Part shown: positions 38,429 through 49,391 of the stretch, one piece after another
Layout of the letters: the number at the start of each line of letters is the position of its first letter
Position numbering within the stretch: position 1 is the stretch's first letter
DNA from: Apostichopus parvimensis
Taxonomy: Eukaryota > Echinodermata > Holothuroidea > Aspidochirotida > Stichopodidae
Assembly: GCA_000934455.1 (NCBI GenBank)
Contig: KN886704.1
Span: 35,994 to 99,993, forward strand
Length of the DNA: 64,000 bases
Reading direction: 5' to 3'
Program-made: the position numbers and the translations under genes
The notes under the pieces: model-generated
Told to the model about the DNA's origin: nothing
Seen by the model: only the letters and a program-made list of their open reading frames with translations
Database searches by the model: none

Positions 38429-38821
38429 AAAAAACGACGGCAAAGCCTCCAAAACATAGCAGCAAGGATTGGGGTTACACTGACGAGAACATCTAGTCAT
38501 ATAACCCCAGTACTGCATGATCTTCATTGGCTGCCAGTATCTCAGCGGATTAGGTTCAAAGTCCTTATTCTTGTGTTCAAGTGCCAGAACAACAAGGCAA
38601 CTCCATACCTGCAAGATCTCATCCGCCCTTATCAACCTACAAGAGCCCTACGGTTTGCTTGTCAGAGTCGTCTGAATGTGCCGATCACCAAGACAAACAG
38701 CTATGAGAATAGAGCATTTTGCGTGGCTGTGCCACGCCTCTGGAATGAGCTGCCAGCTGAACTCAGAACTGTTACTAGTCTAACAACATTCAAGTCAAAA
38801 GCTGAAAACCTACCTATTTAG
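38429..38821 (+). pseudogene. LINE C-terminal region
   Basis: After a frameshift, the frame reads RRQSLQNIAARIGVTLTR, HDLHWLPVSQRIRFKVLIL and FCVAVPRLWNELPAELR before a TAA near 38819. This WLPV plus LWN-x-LP combination closes CR1/L2-like ORF2 proteins. The A-rich stretch at 38426-38433 probably caused the shift. Confidence 0.78.
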
Positions 38822-38949
38822 ACAACATTACTGCAATATATAACGTGTGTATTCAACTCTATTCATGTGCAGTACTCCAACAAACTCAAACGTGCATGCT
38901 TTTTTTAATATTCATACTCATCTATATTGTAGTTTCTTCTGCAGTTTTA

Positions 38950-39850
38950 CTACATATTATGTGTCACATATATATTTTTTTACACTGTTACATAGCGTTT
39001 TAGAGCACTTTTGTGGAGTTTACGCTTTATAAAATACATTATTATTACTATCATTATTAATATTATTATATACGCATATCAAGCATCACTGTGTAACCGC
39101 CTGAAATCCACCTCGGTTACTTGGTCCGAAATTTATTTGATGGGCCTAGGAAGTGTACAAATACTAGTAACTAGCCTGTCGTTTTCCTTTGACTGGGAAT
39201 GATGACGTTGAAACACCGCAAGCGCAACACATGTCCAGTAGGATATCTGTGCTACATTACAAAAGAACAAAGCATTAACACTTAAGTAAAGGTTAACGGG
39301 TTATTCTTATTAGAAATCACGTAGGATTATTATGATGTCCCTTTAGTAGCTCCGCAACGGAGATATTATGGCCAATACTGTAGACCTGCAAAACGATGCG
39401 CCGTGCCGCCATTTTAAAACCGTGAATTTTCCCAGCTAATTTCACCAACCCTGCTACTCCATGAACCATAGTAACACACCACCCTGTTCCTCCAGCAGTC
39501 TTTTTGACACGTGTCACTTGACATATAATTAACCCCGTGACCTTTATTCTGTGAACTGACCGGGTGCACCAAACATAAAGAACTGCTGCAACAGTTCGAT
39601 TAATACATAATGTTACCGATGATCCACAACTGCCCTCCTAGGGATTCTACCGAAGCTGCGGCACTGTACTCTGTGACTTTTATTGATCTGATGATGTAAA
39701 TGTGCTCATTGATGTACTCAATGTGCCCAACATCAAGCCAATTTTTCAAATTTTGAACTATACTGACCTCAAATGACGTTCACTAGACCAACTAGCATCA
39801 TATTTAACGATAAACGAGTGTTTTTATTCCTACGCAACAAAACTAAATCA
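38950..39850. repeat. Segmental duplication L1, copy I
   Basis: This segment, beginning inside the LINE 3' end, is closely repeated at 47925-48830. Shared blocks include the LINE tail, gtgtaaccgcctgaaatcc, ggagatattatggccaatac and cctcctagggattctaccg. Copy I carries frame-breaking differences in the plus-strand frame that is open in the second copy. Confidence 0.85.
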
Positions 39851-40606
39851 CTTAACTTATGAAGCTATCATGTCGTGTTTGTCTCTCTCTCTATCGAGAC
39901 AAAACTAGTATAGGCAAGCTAATACTGATAATATATGCTATGCTCCGCAGACGCTACAATATAGTTAATATATTAAATTGATTTTAGCCAAGTGCAAACA
40001 GACCGCCTCTCCTTAATAGTTCAAATTCCATGTCCAATTGACAGCTTTGTCTCAACTACACAGCTATAGCTGCACCAGTATGTATTCAACACGTTATTGT
40101 ACATACTGGTGTTGAGATATATCATATAACAGTATGCACTTTAATTTTTGTTTGCCGTCGGTAGCCATAGATAAATAACCGCGTTTCTGAAATCTTACCA
40201 CTGCCTATAGTCTAATTATACAATGAAAGGATAACACGTTTACCATATTGTTAGTGGTTGTTGTCTTCCAAAAGGATCATCCACTGGGTGTGGTGACTTG
40301 CGGAGATTTCGGGTTCGCATTGTTTTAAAATCTACTCAAGACGGTTTGAGAAACATTTGACTATATTTTAATATACGGAAAAATCTGTCAATACTGGTTG
40401 GTTTACTTGATGTTTTATGGTCATACTTCTTAAACATCGCTTTGTTGCAAAGAAAATGAAAAATAAAAAACTATTATGAATCACGGTTTTGGATAGTAAC
40501 ACAACTGCGATAGGATATCAGCTTAGGCTGATAGGTGATAAAGCTCGTCATGTGGTACATCGTAATTACCGCCAAACGATCTTTACGGATTTATCATATT
40601 TTAGAG

Positions 40607-40996
40607 ACGCATTTGGGTTGATACTGTCGGAACGGAATTGGAAAACCAAAATTACAGCAAATTGTTTTCATGTCATTCAATGATGTTGACATTTCAATAG
40701 CTTGCGAAGACGTGGCCAGGATATTATCAAGGTGAGTGAATTTTTTCAAGTTTTTCTGAGAATAGCTTAGGCTGTGGTAGGAGCTGAAGTTCTTTGTCAC
40801 TTACTTTTATAACATCCTGGGGTCCCATCTATTTCTTGAAATTATTTTTAAAATAATGGTGTTTAGGTGCAAATTGGTACTAATTATTTTAACGGTTTTC
40901 AAGTTTCAACTATTCTGTTGAACTCTACATATTTCTTTTTCTGCATTGTGCAGGAGGATGAGTATGTTTCATAGGCGACAATGCATACTTGCATAA
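40607..40996 (+). pseudogene. Candidate exon pair P-Q, copy A (broken)
   Basis: Exon P (40607-40731) opens RIWVDTVGTELENQNYSKLF and ends at a good donor (AAG then GTGAGT). A missing base near 40690 brings in a TAG before the donor. Exon Q (40954-40996) follows acceptor ctgcattgtgcag and encodes RMSMFHRRQCILA then TAA. Its splice sites match copies B, C and D, but the frame does not survive. I do not recognise the protein. Confidence 0.38.
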
Positions 40997-41414
40997 TCTT
41001 ATCAGTTTAGTTTTGAAGTACAGTTTACAGCCTAGTAACGTTTTAATACAGGTGAGTCGTCCGTAATATCATGCAGTTTGTTCCCTCCAAAAGTTTAATA
41101 CCGAAAACAATGTCTGTCACTCTTGTTTGGTTATTCAAAGAGTCCATATGACTCTAGCAATGCCATGGAGTATAATCGTCATCATAGCTTGTTATGGTAA
41201 TTAAGGGCAATACGTGAACAAATATCAAGGAGTGATCAAGGAGTCAAAAATGTTTCATTGTCTGAAGCAAAGTTTATTTTGTATAACTATTGGATTTTTA
41301 CATTTCTGAGTAATGACTACGACCTATACAATGGGGAACCCTACTACACTTAGACCTAACATTATATACTACCACGGAATACGTCACAAGAATACGTGAA
41401 TTAGTATGTAAAGT

Positions 41415-41665
41415 ATGACTCATCACCATGTAGGCTTATAGTAAAGCACGGAGATTTACATCACCGTGTAGGCCCATAGTAAAGCACAGAAATTGGCATT
41501 ACCGTGAAGGGCTATAGTTAAGCACGGAGATTGACATTACCATGTAGGCCTATAGCAAAGCACGGAGATTTACATTACCACGTAGGCATATAGTAAATCA
41601 CGGAGATTTACATCACCGTGTAGGCCTATAGTGAAGCACGGATATTTACATCACCATATAGGCCT
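41415..41665. repeat. 38-bp minisatellite, array I left part
   Basis: Imperfect repeats of a unit of about 38 bp containing caccatgtaggcctatagta and aagcacggagattgacat. The array is interrupted at 41666 by a transposon and resumes at 43929. Units vary mainly in 'gattgacat' versus 'gatttacat'. No spacer/repeat alternation of the CRISPR kind is present. Confidence 0.85.
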
Positions 41666-41707
41666 CAGGCGCGTATCCAGGGGGGGCGTTGGGGGCGCGC
41701 GCCCCCC

Positions 41708-41836
41708 GGGTAAGAAAAAGAGGAGAGAAAAAAAGGAGAAGAAAGAAGGGAAAAGGGAAAAAAGAGGGGGAAAAGAGGAGGAAGGAAAGGAAGGAAGGGA
41801 AAAGAAAAAGAAGAAAGAGAGAAGAAGAAGAAAAGG
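41708..41836 (+). repeat. Long polypurine tract
   Basis: About 130 bases made almost only of A and G on the + strand. The overlapping 'open frames' rich in Lys/Glu or Phe/Ser are artefacts of this composition. Such tracts can form triplex DNA and often block polymerases. It belongs to the inserted transposon. Confidence 0.9.
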
Positions 41837-42177
41837 ACGCACCCACCACTTCTTGAGATTGTTCCCATCTGCATGAAAACGCGCGCCCACAACCCTACGT
41901 CCCACCCCTCTAATCGCTTCCCGATGAGTTACGAAACTTAATTAATGACCTTTGCCCGTAGTACCAAGACCTCTTGAAAAAATCCGGCAACACACCACTT
42001 CATCGATAACAAGTGATCGGGTTGTGTATTAGTGACGTCAGAGGTCGTGCACTGGCCTACATGGAGTGTGACCACTCTCGACTTTCCCAAATCCCAAGGG
42101 CACTGTACTGTATGGATATCTAGCAATATCTATAGCGATATCGAAAGATGAATATCCCAAGATCTTCCCTAAACTGA

Positions 42178-42232
42178 AGGCAGATAGAGAATCGAACCCT
42201 TCAGCGCAGTGACGGACTAGCATGTTGTCACA
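42178..42232 (-). repeat. tRNA-derived SINE head, minus strand
   Basis: On the - strand the sequence reads gctagtccgtcactgcgctg followed by a B-box-like GGGTTCGATTC, the layout of a tRNA anticodon and T arm. The upstream half is degraded, so it is a SINE relic and not a functional tRNA. It is embedded in the inserted transposon. Confidence 0.45.
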
Positions 42233-43928
42233 AAATGCTTGAAAAACTTAATAAAATCCAGTCTAAAACTTAAGTCTAAAACTTTTATCTAAAACTTTTT
42301 TTTTTTAAAGGATTACTGTAACCTACAAAATTGAGAAATATCGCACCATTTTGCATCTATGCATTCCTTAACTTCCAAAAAAATCTCAGGGGGGGGGGGA
42401 AATCCCTCCCCTTAGACCCCTCCCTCAGGACGGCGAACACTATGTAAGTAACATATCAATGAATAATGGGCCGGTCTAGGTGAAAAATGCCCGGGCCGGT
42501 TTTAAGACCCAGTCCGCCCTGCTTCAGTGTGTAATGAACTTGAAACTGTGCGTCTAACTCCTATGGGCTCGGACCGTGCTGAGCCGGTGGCCCCGACCAA
42601 AACTTGGGCCCGCTATACTGATGCACAGAAAAAGGGTACCTCTTTGGATAGGAAGGGCCCGTTTTACTGGGAAAGAAAAACTCATGCAAGACTGAACAAG
42701 ACAATAAACATATTTTCACGGGATACGGAATACGGACATCATGATCATGGGCTCATTGGGTATTAATGTCTGTATCGAGCTAGTTGTGTTATTTATTATT
42801 ATAATGAAAACAAAGTATATAATTTGAAACCCAATTCCAGCCAATGTTGTACTGAGCCTATGCTTAGGTTTGATTACTGTATTTGTACAGTAGTATCCAT
42901 TTTACTCCATACAGTAGGGGGGCACTTGCTCACCCCACCCCTGGAAAATTAAAAAAAAAGTTAAAGCATTAGTTTGACATTTCAATGATTTCCCCCAACC
43001 AACAGTTCTCTAGTTTATGTTCATTGCAAATACGGACCCATAATGCATTACTGAAATTATTGAACGTCAAAATCCTAAGACATGAGATCTCAAAATAACC
43101 GATGTGTAAATGCAACTTGAACGGGAAGTGTCATTTCCGACGATCTAGGAGTATTTTTGGGCCAAAAAAATCGTCGTACGCTCCGCGCCAACCGATGGTG
43201 GCGCTCCGCTTAGATAGTATCAAGTAGTGTGTTACACCTATATGACCTACTGAACCCCCATTTCTGCGGACGCCATTGCTAGGCCTCCTGATAGGGGGCC
43301 CTTTGGGCCAGCAGCCCCCCAGGCTCATCGTTACGCCACTGGTGGAGCATTGCACAATAAACAGATAATAGTTATTTATTTCAGTCTCGTTTCAATTATT
43401 CGAATTTTAAAGCAAACTGCAGATATCATTTTTAATTCAATTTTGACCAGTCTGTTAGGGGTTGAAGGAGGTTTTTCTAAATTGGTTGTCCATAGTTGAA
43501 ATTTTTTGCAACGTTATGGGTATGTTTTGAAGTGAAATTATGCACGAAAATTGTGAATTTTCAAATTCTGAACAAATAATGGGCTTTAAACCTTGAAAAT
43601 GGTGCTTACGGGTATTGTGGGCCGCGACGTAGAATCACCTACAAAAAGCAATGATCCACATGAGATGCGATGAGGTCGAACATGATGTGTGACTAGTGAC
43701 AATCTTGAAAAAGGTTATGGTAGACAAAAAAACTATTGGAAAATTCTTGGTTTTCAGGCAAGAGTGTACATCTGGTTGGTCATTTCAAGCCCGAGAAGTG
43801 CCATTTCCGGTGATCTGGGGGTGTCAAAACCATAAATTTTCTTGTACGCTGCGCGCCAACCGATGGTGGCGCTCCGCTTAGATAGTAATTCGCGCCCCCC
43901 GGGTTAACAAATCCTGGATACGCCCCTG

Positions 43929-43992
43929 GGCCTATAGTATAGCACGGAGATTGATATCACCATGTAGGCCTATAGTAAAGTACGGATAATTA
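43929..43992. repeat. 38-bp minisatellite, array I right part
   Basis: Two further units of the same minisatellite after the inserted transposon (ggcctatagtatagcacgg, then gcctatagtaaagtacgg). They join directly to block L4. Confidence 0.75.
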
Positions 43993-45082
43993 CATCAATC
44001 ACAAAATAACAAATGATTGAGGCAAAATATACATCTTGATTAACACAATTTTGCACTTTTTTAGCATACCATTTATAATATACGATTTCCTTTAAATGGT
44101 ATATCAATTGCACAAGTTTAAGTTTCAGACGTGCGTTGTCAGTAGCTGGTCTCTACGATTACAAGTTTGTTACACATTTGGCAAGGCCCTGCCGAAAGAA
44201 GAAATACATTACTTTCATATCCATAATAACTTATTAACTTCAATTTGTACCATCTTAATGCAAGCGTACCTCGTTCCGGTGTCCATCAAATTATGAAAAT
44301 ACTGAGCCCTACTGGCATCCTCAAAATGAACTGAATGTCCAGAAAACTTTACTAAAACCCTAAGGTCATAATAATTGTTATGCAAAGCAAGGTTGTATAG
44401 ACAGTAAGTTCACATCGCGTCCCTACCTCGTTCCCCTTCCATTATCATATCAATGAACAGAATGATATTCCTCTGGTAGATGGTTAAATACAATTCGTAC
44501 CGTTATGCGAATATAACTTGATAGCATCCGTTACAAAGCTCGTCGCATAAGAAGTTATAGCCTCAATATGATCAGTACTGAAGTACATACGACTGGTGAA
44601 TGTCCAACCATGTTGCTAACATTGTATTTATATAATCAGTTACAATTCGGTACTGTGGCTTGATATTGCTTTATTATAAAGCGCAGTGTTAAAGAATGTG
44701 AAAGAAGAAGGGCGTATTCCCCACCTTTAAATAAAACCATCTTGTATATCTGTTGTTTTTGTCAGTTAAAAATAGCGATTTTGGTCTTGAAAAGTGTCCA
44801 TTCCATGTTTGAAATTCACAATGATCATGATGAAGCTTTCGGAGCTAAACGACGTGAGCGTCCTTTTCCCATTTCAAAAGTCACCAGTTTGGTCCTAATT
44901 CAAAGTTTTGGTTAAATATGAGTCTAACCTCTTATTGAAAGAGGAATACAAATACTGACACTTGTGGCACATAACCAGTATATATACATAATGTATTCAG
45001 TTCGGGCAGTTCAGAGGTATAGTATTGTGGTTTGCGCCGTCCCTCATGAAAGTAACTATCCCTCAACTCGTGTAACTCATAC

Positions 45083-45237
45083 AGATGTACTGATATCCAA
45101 CTTATGTAGTTTAACAACGCTTAGCCTACTTTTGACCTCCAGTAAGATTTTACGTATCCTCTCAAAATCCCTGCTCTCTACAAGTCTTATAAAGTTGATG
45201 TAATCAATATAGTTAAGAAACGGTTGAGGATATTGAG
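45083..45237 (-). CDS. Candidate exon X, copy E (open frame)
   Basis: A minus-strand exon of 155 nt between acceptor gattctccacag and donor TCT-GTATGA. It encodes QYPQPFLNYIDYINFIRLV, then ESRDFERIRKILLEVKSRL and ends KLDISTS. The copy at 54144-54298 has the same length and splice sites. Of 14 codon differences between them, seven are silent, more than expected for neutral drift. A third copy has two stops. The peptide looks helical and charged. I do not recognise it, and no flanking exon is convincing. Confidence 0.38.
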
Positions 45238-45526
45238 CTGTGGAGAATCGATAACAAACTCACAAAAAAGAGAACAGAAGAAGATATGTAAAGGAAGTTA
45301 AACAGAACAGACCAAATGAGTGATTTCAGCATATAATTTTACAGCTATCAGCTGTGGTATAGAACACCATGCCCATATACCATGCCATTCGCGTACGAAC
45401 GCCGAACTGGTTGTTTTGATATGAGTGCTCCTGTAAACCCAATCCTCTAAGATTTCAGACTGTACTTCATGATCACGACTTCTGAACGTGATTTCATCTT
45501 TCCCGGGTGAAGTTCAATCGTTCTGA

Positions 45527-45590
45527 TGCTAAGTGGATAGCGTTTACACTACAGAGTGCAAACATTAGATCCGACTCTTATGTGATCCCG
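45527..45590 (+). repeat. tRNA-like SINE head, copy in L4-I
   Basis: gatgctaagtggatagcg resembles an RNA polymerase III A box in a tRNA D arm, and gatccgactc about 45 bases later resembles a B box. The same pair recurs at 54591-54650 and in degraded form at 60771-60830. The arms do not fold into a convincing cloverleaf, so this is a SINE remnant rather than a tRNA gene. Confidence 0.4.
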
Positions 45591-45639
45591 TGGGCAATAC
45601 ACAACTAGTTGGTAACGGGTTTATGATGCAAACGAGACA

Positions 45640-46100
45640 CAACATCTGCTACAACATATTCTTTTACATTTTTGGATAACACTTATTTAGAGAGCTTTCC
45701 GTCGATTGAGTTCAAACGAACTGATAAAAAAAAATCGTCCTTGGATCACTACGCATATTCAAATTGGAAGGAGGAGGGGAGGGGGGGGGGGGAGGTACTG
45801 TGACATGGCTTTCGCCAGCTTAGGGATGGGTTGTTATTGGTACTTCAAAGATACTTCACTATTATCTATTGAAGTAAGCTCTCGAGAAGCCTTCAATGTG
45901 TTTGTCAATTGTCTTTTTTAACGGCGCCATGTTTGTATATATGCATTCGTTTTATGTTTAGACCCTGCATTATATATGTAACACGTGGTGTGAAACGAAA
46001 CGAAACTTGTTTTTTATCATTATGTTAAGTCTGTTAATAATTTCTTAAATTACACCTGGAGAGCAACGGATGAGGATGAGATAATAAAAATATTTATTGG
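45640..46100 (+). mobile_element. LINE fragment (L5-I)
   Basis: A scrap encoding ELIKKNRPWIT after TTTCCGTCGATTGAGTTC, followed by a G-rich run (gggg at 45780-45792) and a region shared with 57170-57620. The KNRPWIT motif is typical of the linker between endonuclease and reverse transcriptase in Jockey/RTE/CR1-type elements. It also appears at 57240 and 61640. No intact domain remains. Confidence 0.5.
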
Positions 46101-47207
46101 TACATCTATTGAAAACGTATGCCCAAAAGTACTCGCTAGTATTAACCTCTTCTGATGCAGATTGCTCTGATTAAAGACTTTTACATCAACTGGTATTTTT
46201 ACTGGTAAAATATACATTTAGATGAATATTTAGATGTATTAGTGATTATTATATCATTTGTTTATAAATATATACAAGCTACAAGTCACAATAAAAGAGA
46301 TACATGTATGACCCTGGTATCTGATCCACGGGTTCTTATTTATTGTAAGGTAAGTGATATACGGATCGCTTTGGTAACAGTTGGCCAAGGACCGTCAAAA
46401 ACGAAGCTGAAACTATATATGTTAACAACTATGAAGATCTCCTGTTATAGATGTTTCTTTTGAGGGATAACTTACACAGATAAGACCCTACTAATAACGT
46501 ACGTTATGTACAACACACACGGGAATATGGTTCATATGTTATATTGATTTTAGCTAAATGCAAACAGACCGTCTTGACTTACTAGTTCCAAAGTTTATGT
46601 CTCATTGCATTGAAAGCTGTATAACAACTACGCATATATATTTATACCAGTAGGTATTCAGCACGTTATTGTACATACATAACTTGTGTTGGGATCAGAT
46701 ATATTTAACAGTATGCACTTTCATGATGCCTGATGTCTCCTGTCAGTAGCAACTGATATGTTAGATCGTTTCTGAAATTTTGCCACTGCCTTCAGTACAT
46801 TTTATACCATAGAGGAAAGGAGCTGTTGCCATCTTTTCAGTGGAGTTTTTGGACTAAACTGTTCATCGGCTGAATGTAAGGACTTGCGAATATTGCGGAT
46901 TACCTTTGTTTAAAACTCTTCTCAAGATGGTTTCAAAAACATTTGACTTGATATGATCTACGGAAAAGTCTGTCAATACCGGTTGGTGTGCTTGATGAGT
47001 TATATACTCAACATATCCTTTTTTTCAACTAAAAGATGATACTTCTTACAAGAAAAACATCACTTTATTGCAAAATAAACTATTATGAATCACGGTTTTG
47101 GATGGTCATTGCGATAGGATATCAGCTTAGGCTGATAATGAAGCGCATATATGTGGTACATCGTAATAACCGCCAACTCTTCTTAACGGATTTATCATAT
47201 TTTAGAG

Positions 47208-47579
47208 ACGCATTTGGGTGTATACAGTCGGAACGAAATTTGCCAAAAACACATTACAGAAAATTATATCAAGGTGAGGGCATCTTTTCAGTTTTCTGAG
47301 AATAGCTTAGCCTGTGGTAGGAGCTGAAGTTATTTTGTCACTTCCTTATATAACGTCCTGGGTTGACCTTACATTTTATGAAATTACGTTTAAAACAATG
47401 GCGGTTTGAATGCTAAATGGTACTACATATGTCTACGTTTTGAAACAAGAATATTCAACTATTCTGTTGAAATGTAAATATATATCTTTTATGCATTATG
47501 CAGGAGGACCAAGAGACCCTCCTCTAGTAACATGCATAATCTTATGTTTCGTTTTGCTGTACATTGCACAGCATGGTAA
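47208..47579 (+). CDS. Candidate exon pair P-Q, copy B (open, shortened)
   Basis: Exon P (47208-47273) encodes RIWVYTVGTKFAKNTLQKII and ends in frame at AAG-GTGAGG. It is shorter by 60 nt than copy C, an exact multiple of three. Exon Q (47504-47579) encodes RTKRPSSSNMHNLMFRFAV and then a short end to TAA. Both acceptor and donor are conserved with the other copies. Upstream exons are unknown, so a working gene is not shown. Confidence 0.35.
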
Positions 47580-47924
47580 TGTTTAATACAGGTGCTTCGT
47601 CTGTTATATCGAACATTTTGTTCCCTCCAAAATAAACTTAGAATTTAAAGATTTTAAATACCGAATAAAAATTGTGTGTCACTCTTGTTTGGCAATCCAA
47701 AGGATACAGCGGACTCCAGTAGTTTGATAGAGCATAGGCTACATCTCTAACTATTATGGAAAGACAAGGGCCAGAACTGTAATTTTTCCTATCTCGGTTC
47801 TCAGCAGTTTCTGAAAAAAAATATGAAGGAGTGACCAGTCACAAAAGCTTCATGTTCTGAAGCTTTGATTAAATTGAATTGCGTAACTATGTAGATTTTA
47901 TTCTGTATAACTATTATATTTATG

Positions 47925-48830
47925 TGTCATATATTTTTATACGGTTACATAGCGTTTTAGAGCACTTTTGTGGAGTTTACGATTTATAAAATAAATTAAT
48001 ATTACTATCATTATTATTATATACGCTTATTAAAGTATCACTGTGTAACCGCCTGAAATCCACCTCGGTTACTTGGTCCGAAATGTATTGGATGATCGTA
48101 GGAAGTGTAGAAATACTAGTAACTAGCCTGTCGTTTTCCTTTGACTGGGCATGATGACGTTGAAACAACGCAAGCGCAACATATGTCCAGTAGGATATCT
48201 GTGCTAAATTACCGAGTACAGTGACACAAAAGAACAAAACATTAACACATACGTAAAGGCTAACGAGTTATTCTATCTTTATTCTTATTAGACATCACGT
48301 AGGATTAATATAATGTCCCTTTAGTAGCTCCGCAACGGAGATATTATGGCCAATACTGTAGACCTGCTAAATGATGTGCCGTGCCGCCGTTTTAAAACCG
48401 TGAATTTTCCCAGCTAATTTCACCAACCCTGCTACTCCATGAACCATAGTAGCACACCACCCTGTTCCTCTAGCAGTCCCTTTTTGACACGTGTCACTTG
48501 ACATATAATTAACCCTGTGACCTTTATTATGTGAACTAACCGGGTGCACCCAACATAAGGAACTGCTGCAACCGTTTGATCAATACGTGATGTTACCGAT
48601 GTTCCACAACTGCCCTCCTAGGGATTCTACCGAAGCTGCGGCACTGTACTATGTAGACTTGTATGTATCCGATAATGTAATTATGCTCAGTGATGTACTT
48701 AATGTGCACAACATTCAGCCAATCTTTCAAATTTTGAACTCTACTGACCTCAAATGGCTTTCACCAGACCAACTAGCGTCATACTTAACGATAAACGAGT
48801 GCTTTTATTCCTACGCATAATTTGTTCGTT
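47925..48830. repeat. Segmental duplication L1, copy II
   Basis: A near copy of 38950-39850. It starts with about 90 bp of LINE 3' end (catagcgttttagagcac and an ATT-rich tail) but has no other LINE sequence upstream, because block L2' ends there. The duplication breakpoint therefore lies inside the LINE 3' UTR. Confidence 0.85.
48560..48820 (+). CDS. Candidate exon with STEAAAL motif, open copy
   Basis: An open frame of 86 codons follows an AG at 48558-48559 and ends in TAA at 48818. It reads ELLQPFDQYVMLPMFHNC, PPRDSTEAAALYYVDLYV, then LSDVLNVHNIQPIFQILN and DLKWLSPDQLASYLTINE. The leucine spacing and LSPDQLASYL resemble the helical repeats of mesothelin/stereocilin-type proteins, but only weakly. 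The sister copy near 39590-39840 has a stop near the start, a one-base deletion after AAALY, and a stop in place of the tryptophan of LKW. It may be one exon of a gene also containing exons P and Q, which lie downstream on the same strand. Confidence 0.4.
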   Translation, partial: ELLQPFDQYVMLPMFHNCPPRDSTEAAALYYVDLYVSDNVIMLSDVLNVHNIQPIFQILNSTDLKWLSPDQLASYLTINECFYSYA

Positions 48831-49391
48831 TACCATTGCCTCAGTTTCTTGATTATCTGTTATGGAGCAAGTGACTCAAGAGCCCATGGATAGAAAAATA
48901 TCACAGTGCATGTTGTTTCTGCTAGATTCATAGTTCAATGCTAAATATATAAGAAAGCGTCGAGTTGCTATTGGCTGCACTGCCACGTCCATCATCTACA
49001 ATATAACATAACGACGACTGTTTATAACTCTATACTATCTTGACTCTATTTGGGGACTTCCGACCGCTTTTCAAACTGCCTACGCTGAGTACAACGTTCC
49101 TTACATTTAGAAATAATACTACACAAAAAAGATTGATACACATAATGTATACACTTTCCATTTTACTCAAATCTATAATTTCTGTTCCCAAATGTTACGG
49201 CAAATTCGAAGACCAATCAATTTCTTTCTTTGTTTTTCAATGTAAGATTGAATATTCAGGCCATGCATTTCTTTTAAATAAATTTATGTTTGAGTAGAAC
49301 ACATCAAGATAAAGATAAAAGGGATAAGGTTGCATTTGCAAAATTAAATTATGTTCCTATAGGTGTCAAATATTAATTATAAGATGTATGT

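Larger units (their letters stand above)
35650..39062 (+). mobile_element. CR1/L2-like LINE, near full length, inactivated
   Basis: A coherent non-LTR element on the + strand. It has a 5' region with QRGLKRKIIPV near 35.8 kb, an APE-type endonuclease frame, a reverse transcriptase, a C-terminal region with DLHWLPVSQRIRFKVL, a 3' UTR with GCGTTTTAGAGCACTTTTGTGG, and an ATT-type microsatellite end near 39040-39062. The WLPV-x-x-R-I block and this tail favour the CR1/L2 clade. Breaks include a poly(C) tract with frame loss near 37.1 kb, several stops between 37.1 and 37.6 kb, a stop at 37880, and a frameshift near 38.43 kb. Its 5' boundary is uncertain. Confidence 0.88.
41666..43928. mobile_element. 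DNA transposon inserted in the minisatellite
   Basis: Terminal inverted repeats CAGGCGCGTATCCAGG (left) and CAGGGGCGTATCCAGG (right, read inward) match at 15 of 16 bases. A 5-bp target duplication GGCCT flanks the element (41661-41665 and 43929-43933). The subterminal motif gcgccccccgggt occurs in direct orientation near both ends. Inside are a purine tract, SINE and MITE scraps, and an internal direct repeat ending gccaaccgatggtggcgctc (near 43186 and 43857). There is no transposase frame. CAGGGG-type ends suggest a hAT-like or related non-autonomous element. The superfamily is uncertain because hAT usually makes 8-bp duplications. Confidence 0.72.
39890..47920. repeat. Super-unit I of the segmental duplication
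   Basis: Order of blocks: L2 (39890-41415), minisatellite (41415-43990, split by an inserted transposon), L4 (43995-45620), L5 (45620-46480), and L2' (46480-47920, a diverged relative of L2). The same order recurs in the second super-unit at 50765-59470. Paired landmarks include catttgactatattttaata, ttggcaaggccctgccgaaa and ggaagttaaacagaacagac. Confidence 0.82.

Noticed and set aside
39317-39517. Minus-strand frame with TGWCVTMVHGVAGL, also present near 48.4 kb
   Set aside because: It is conserved only because the whole block is duplicated. The second copy has a stop, there are no supporting splice sites, and the plus frame of the block is as plausible.
40489-40683. Plus-strand frame IGYQLRLI..., repeated at 51378
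   Set aside because: It overlaps exon P in another frame. The exon P frame ends at a conserved donor in all four copies, while this one is broken in copy D.
41631-41905. Several overlapping Lys/Glu-rich and Phe/Ser-rich frames
   Set aside because: They are artefacts of the polypurine tract inside the inserted transposon.
44964-45203. Plus-strand frame MYSVRAVQRY..., repeated at 54052
   Set aside because: It is taken as the shadow of minus-strand exon X, which has conserved acceptor and donor sites.
45527-45600. Functional tRNA gene
   Set aside because: A- and B-box-like motifs exist but the acceptor and anticodon arms do not pair. The motif is repeated within duplicated units, as expected of a SINE.
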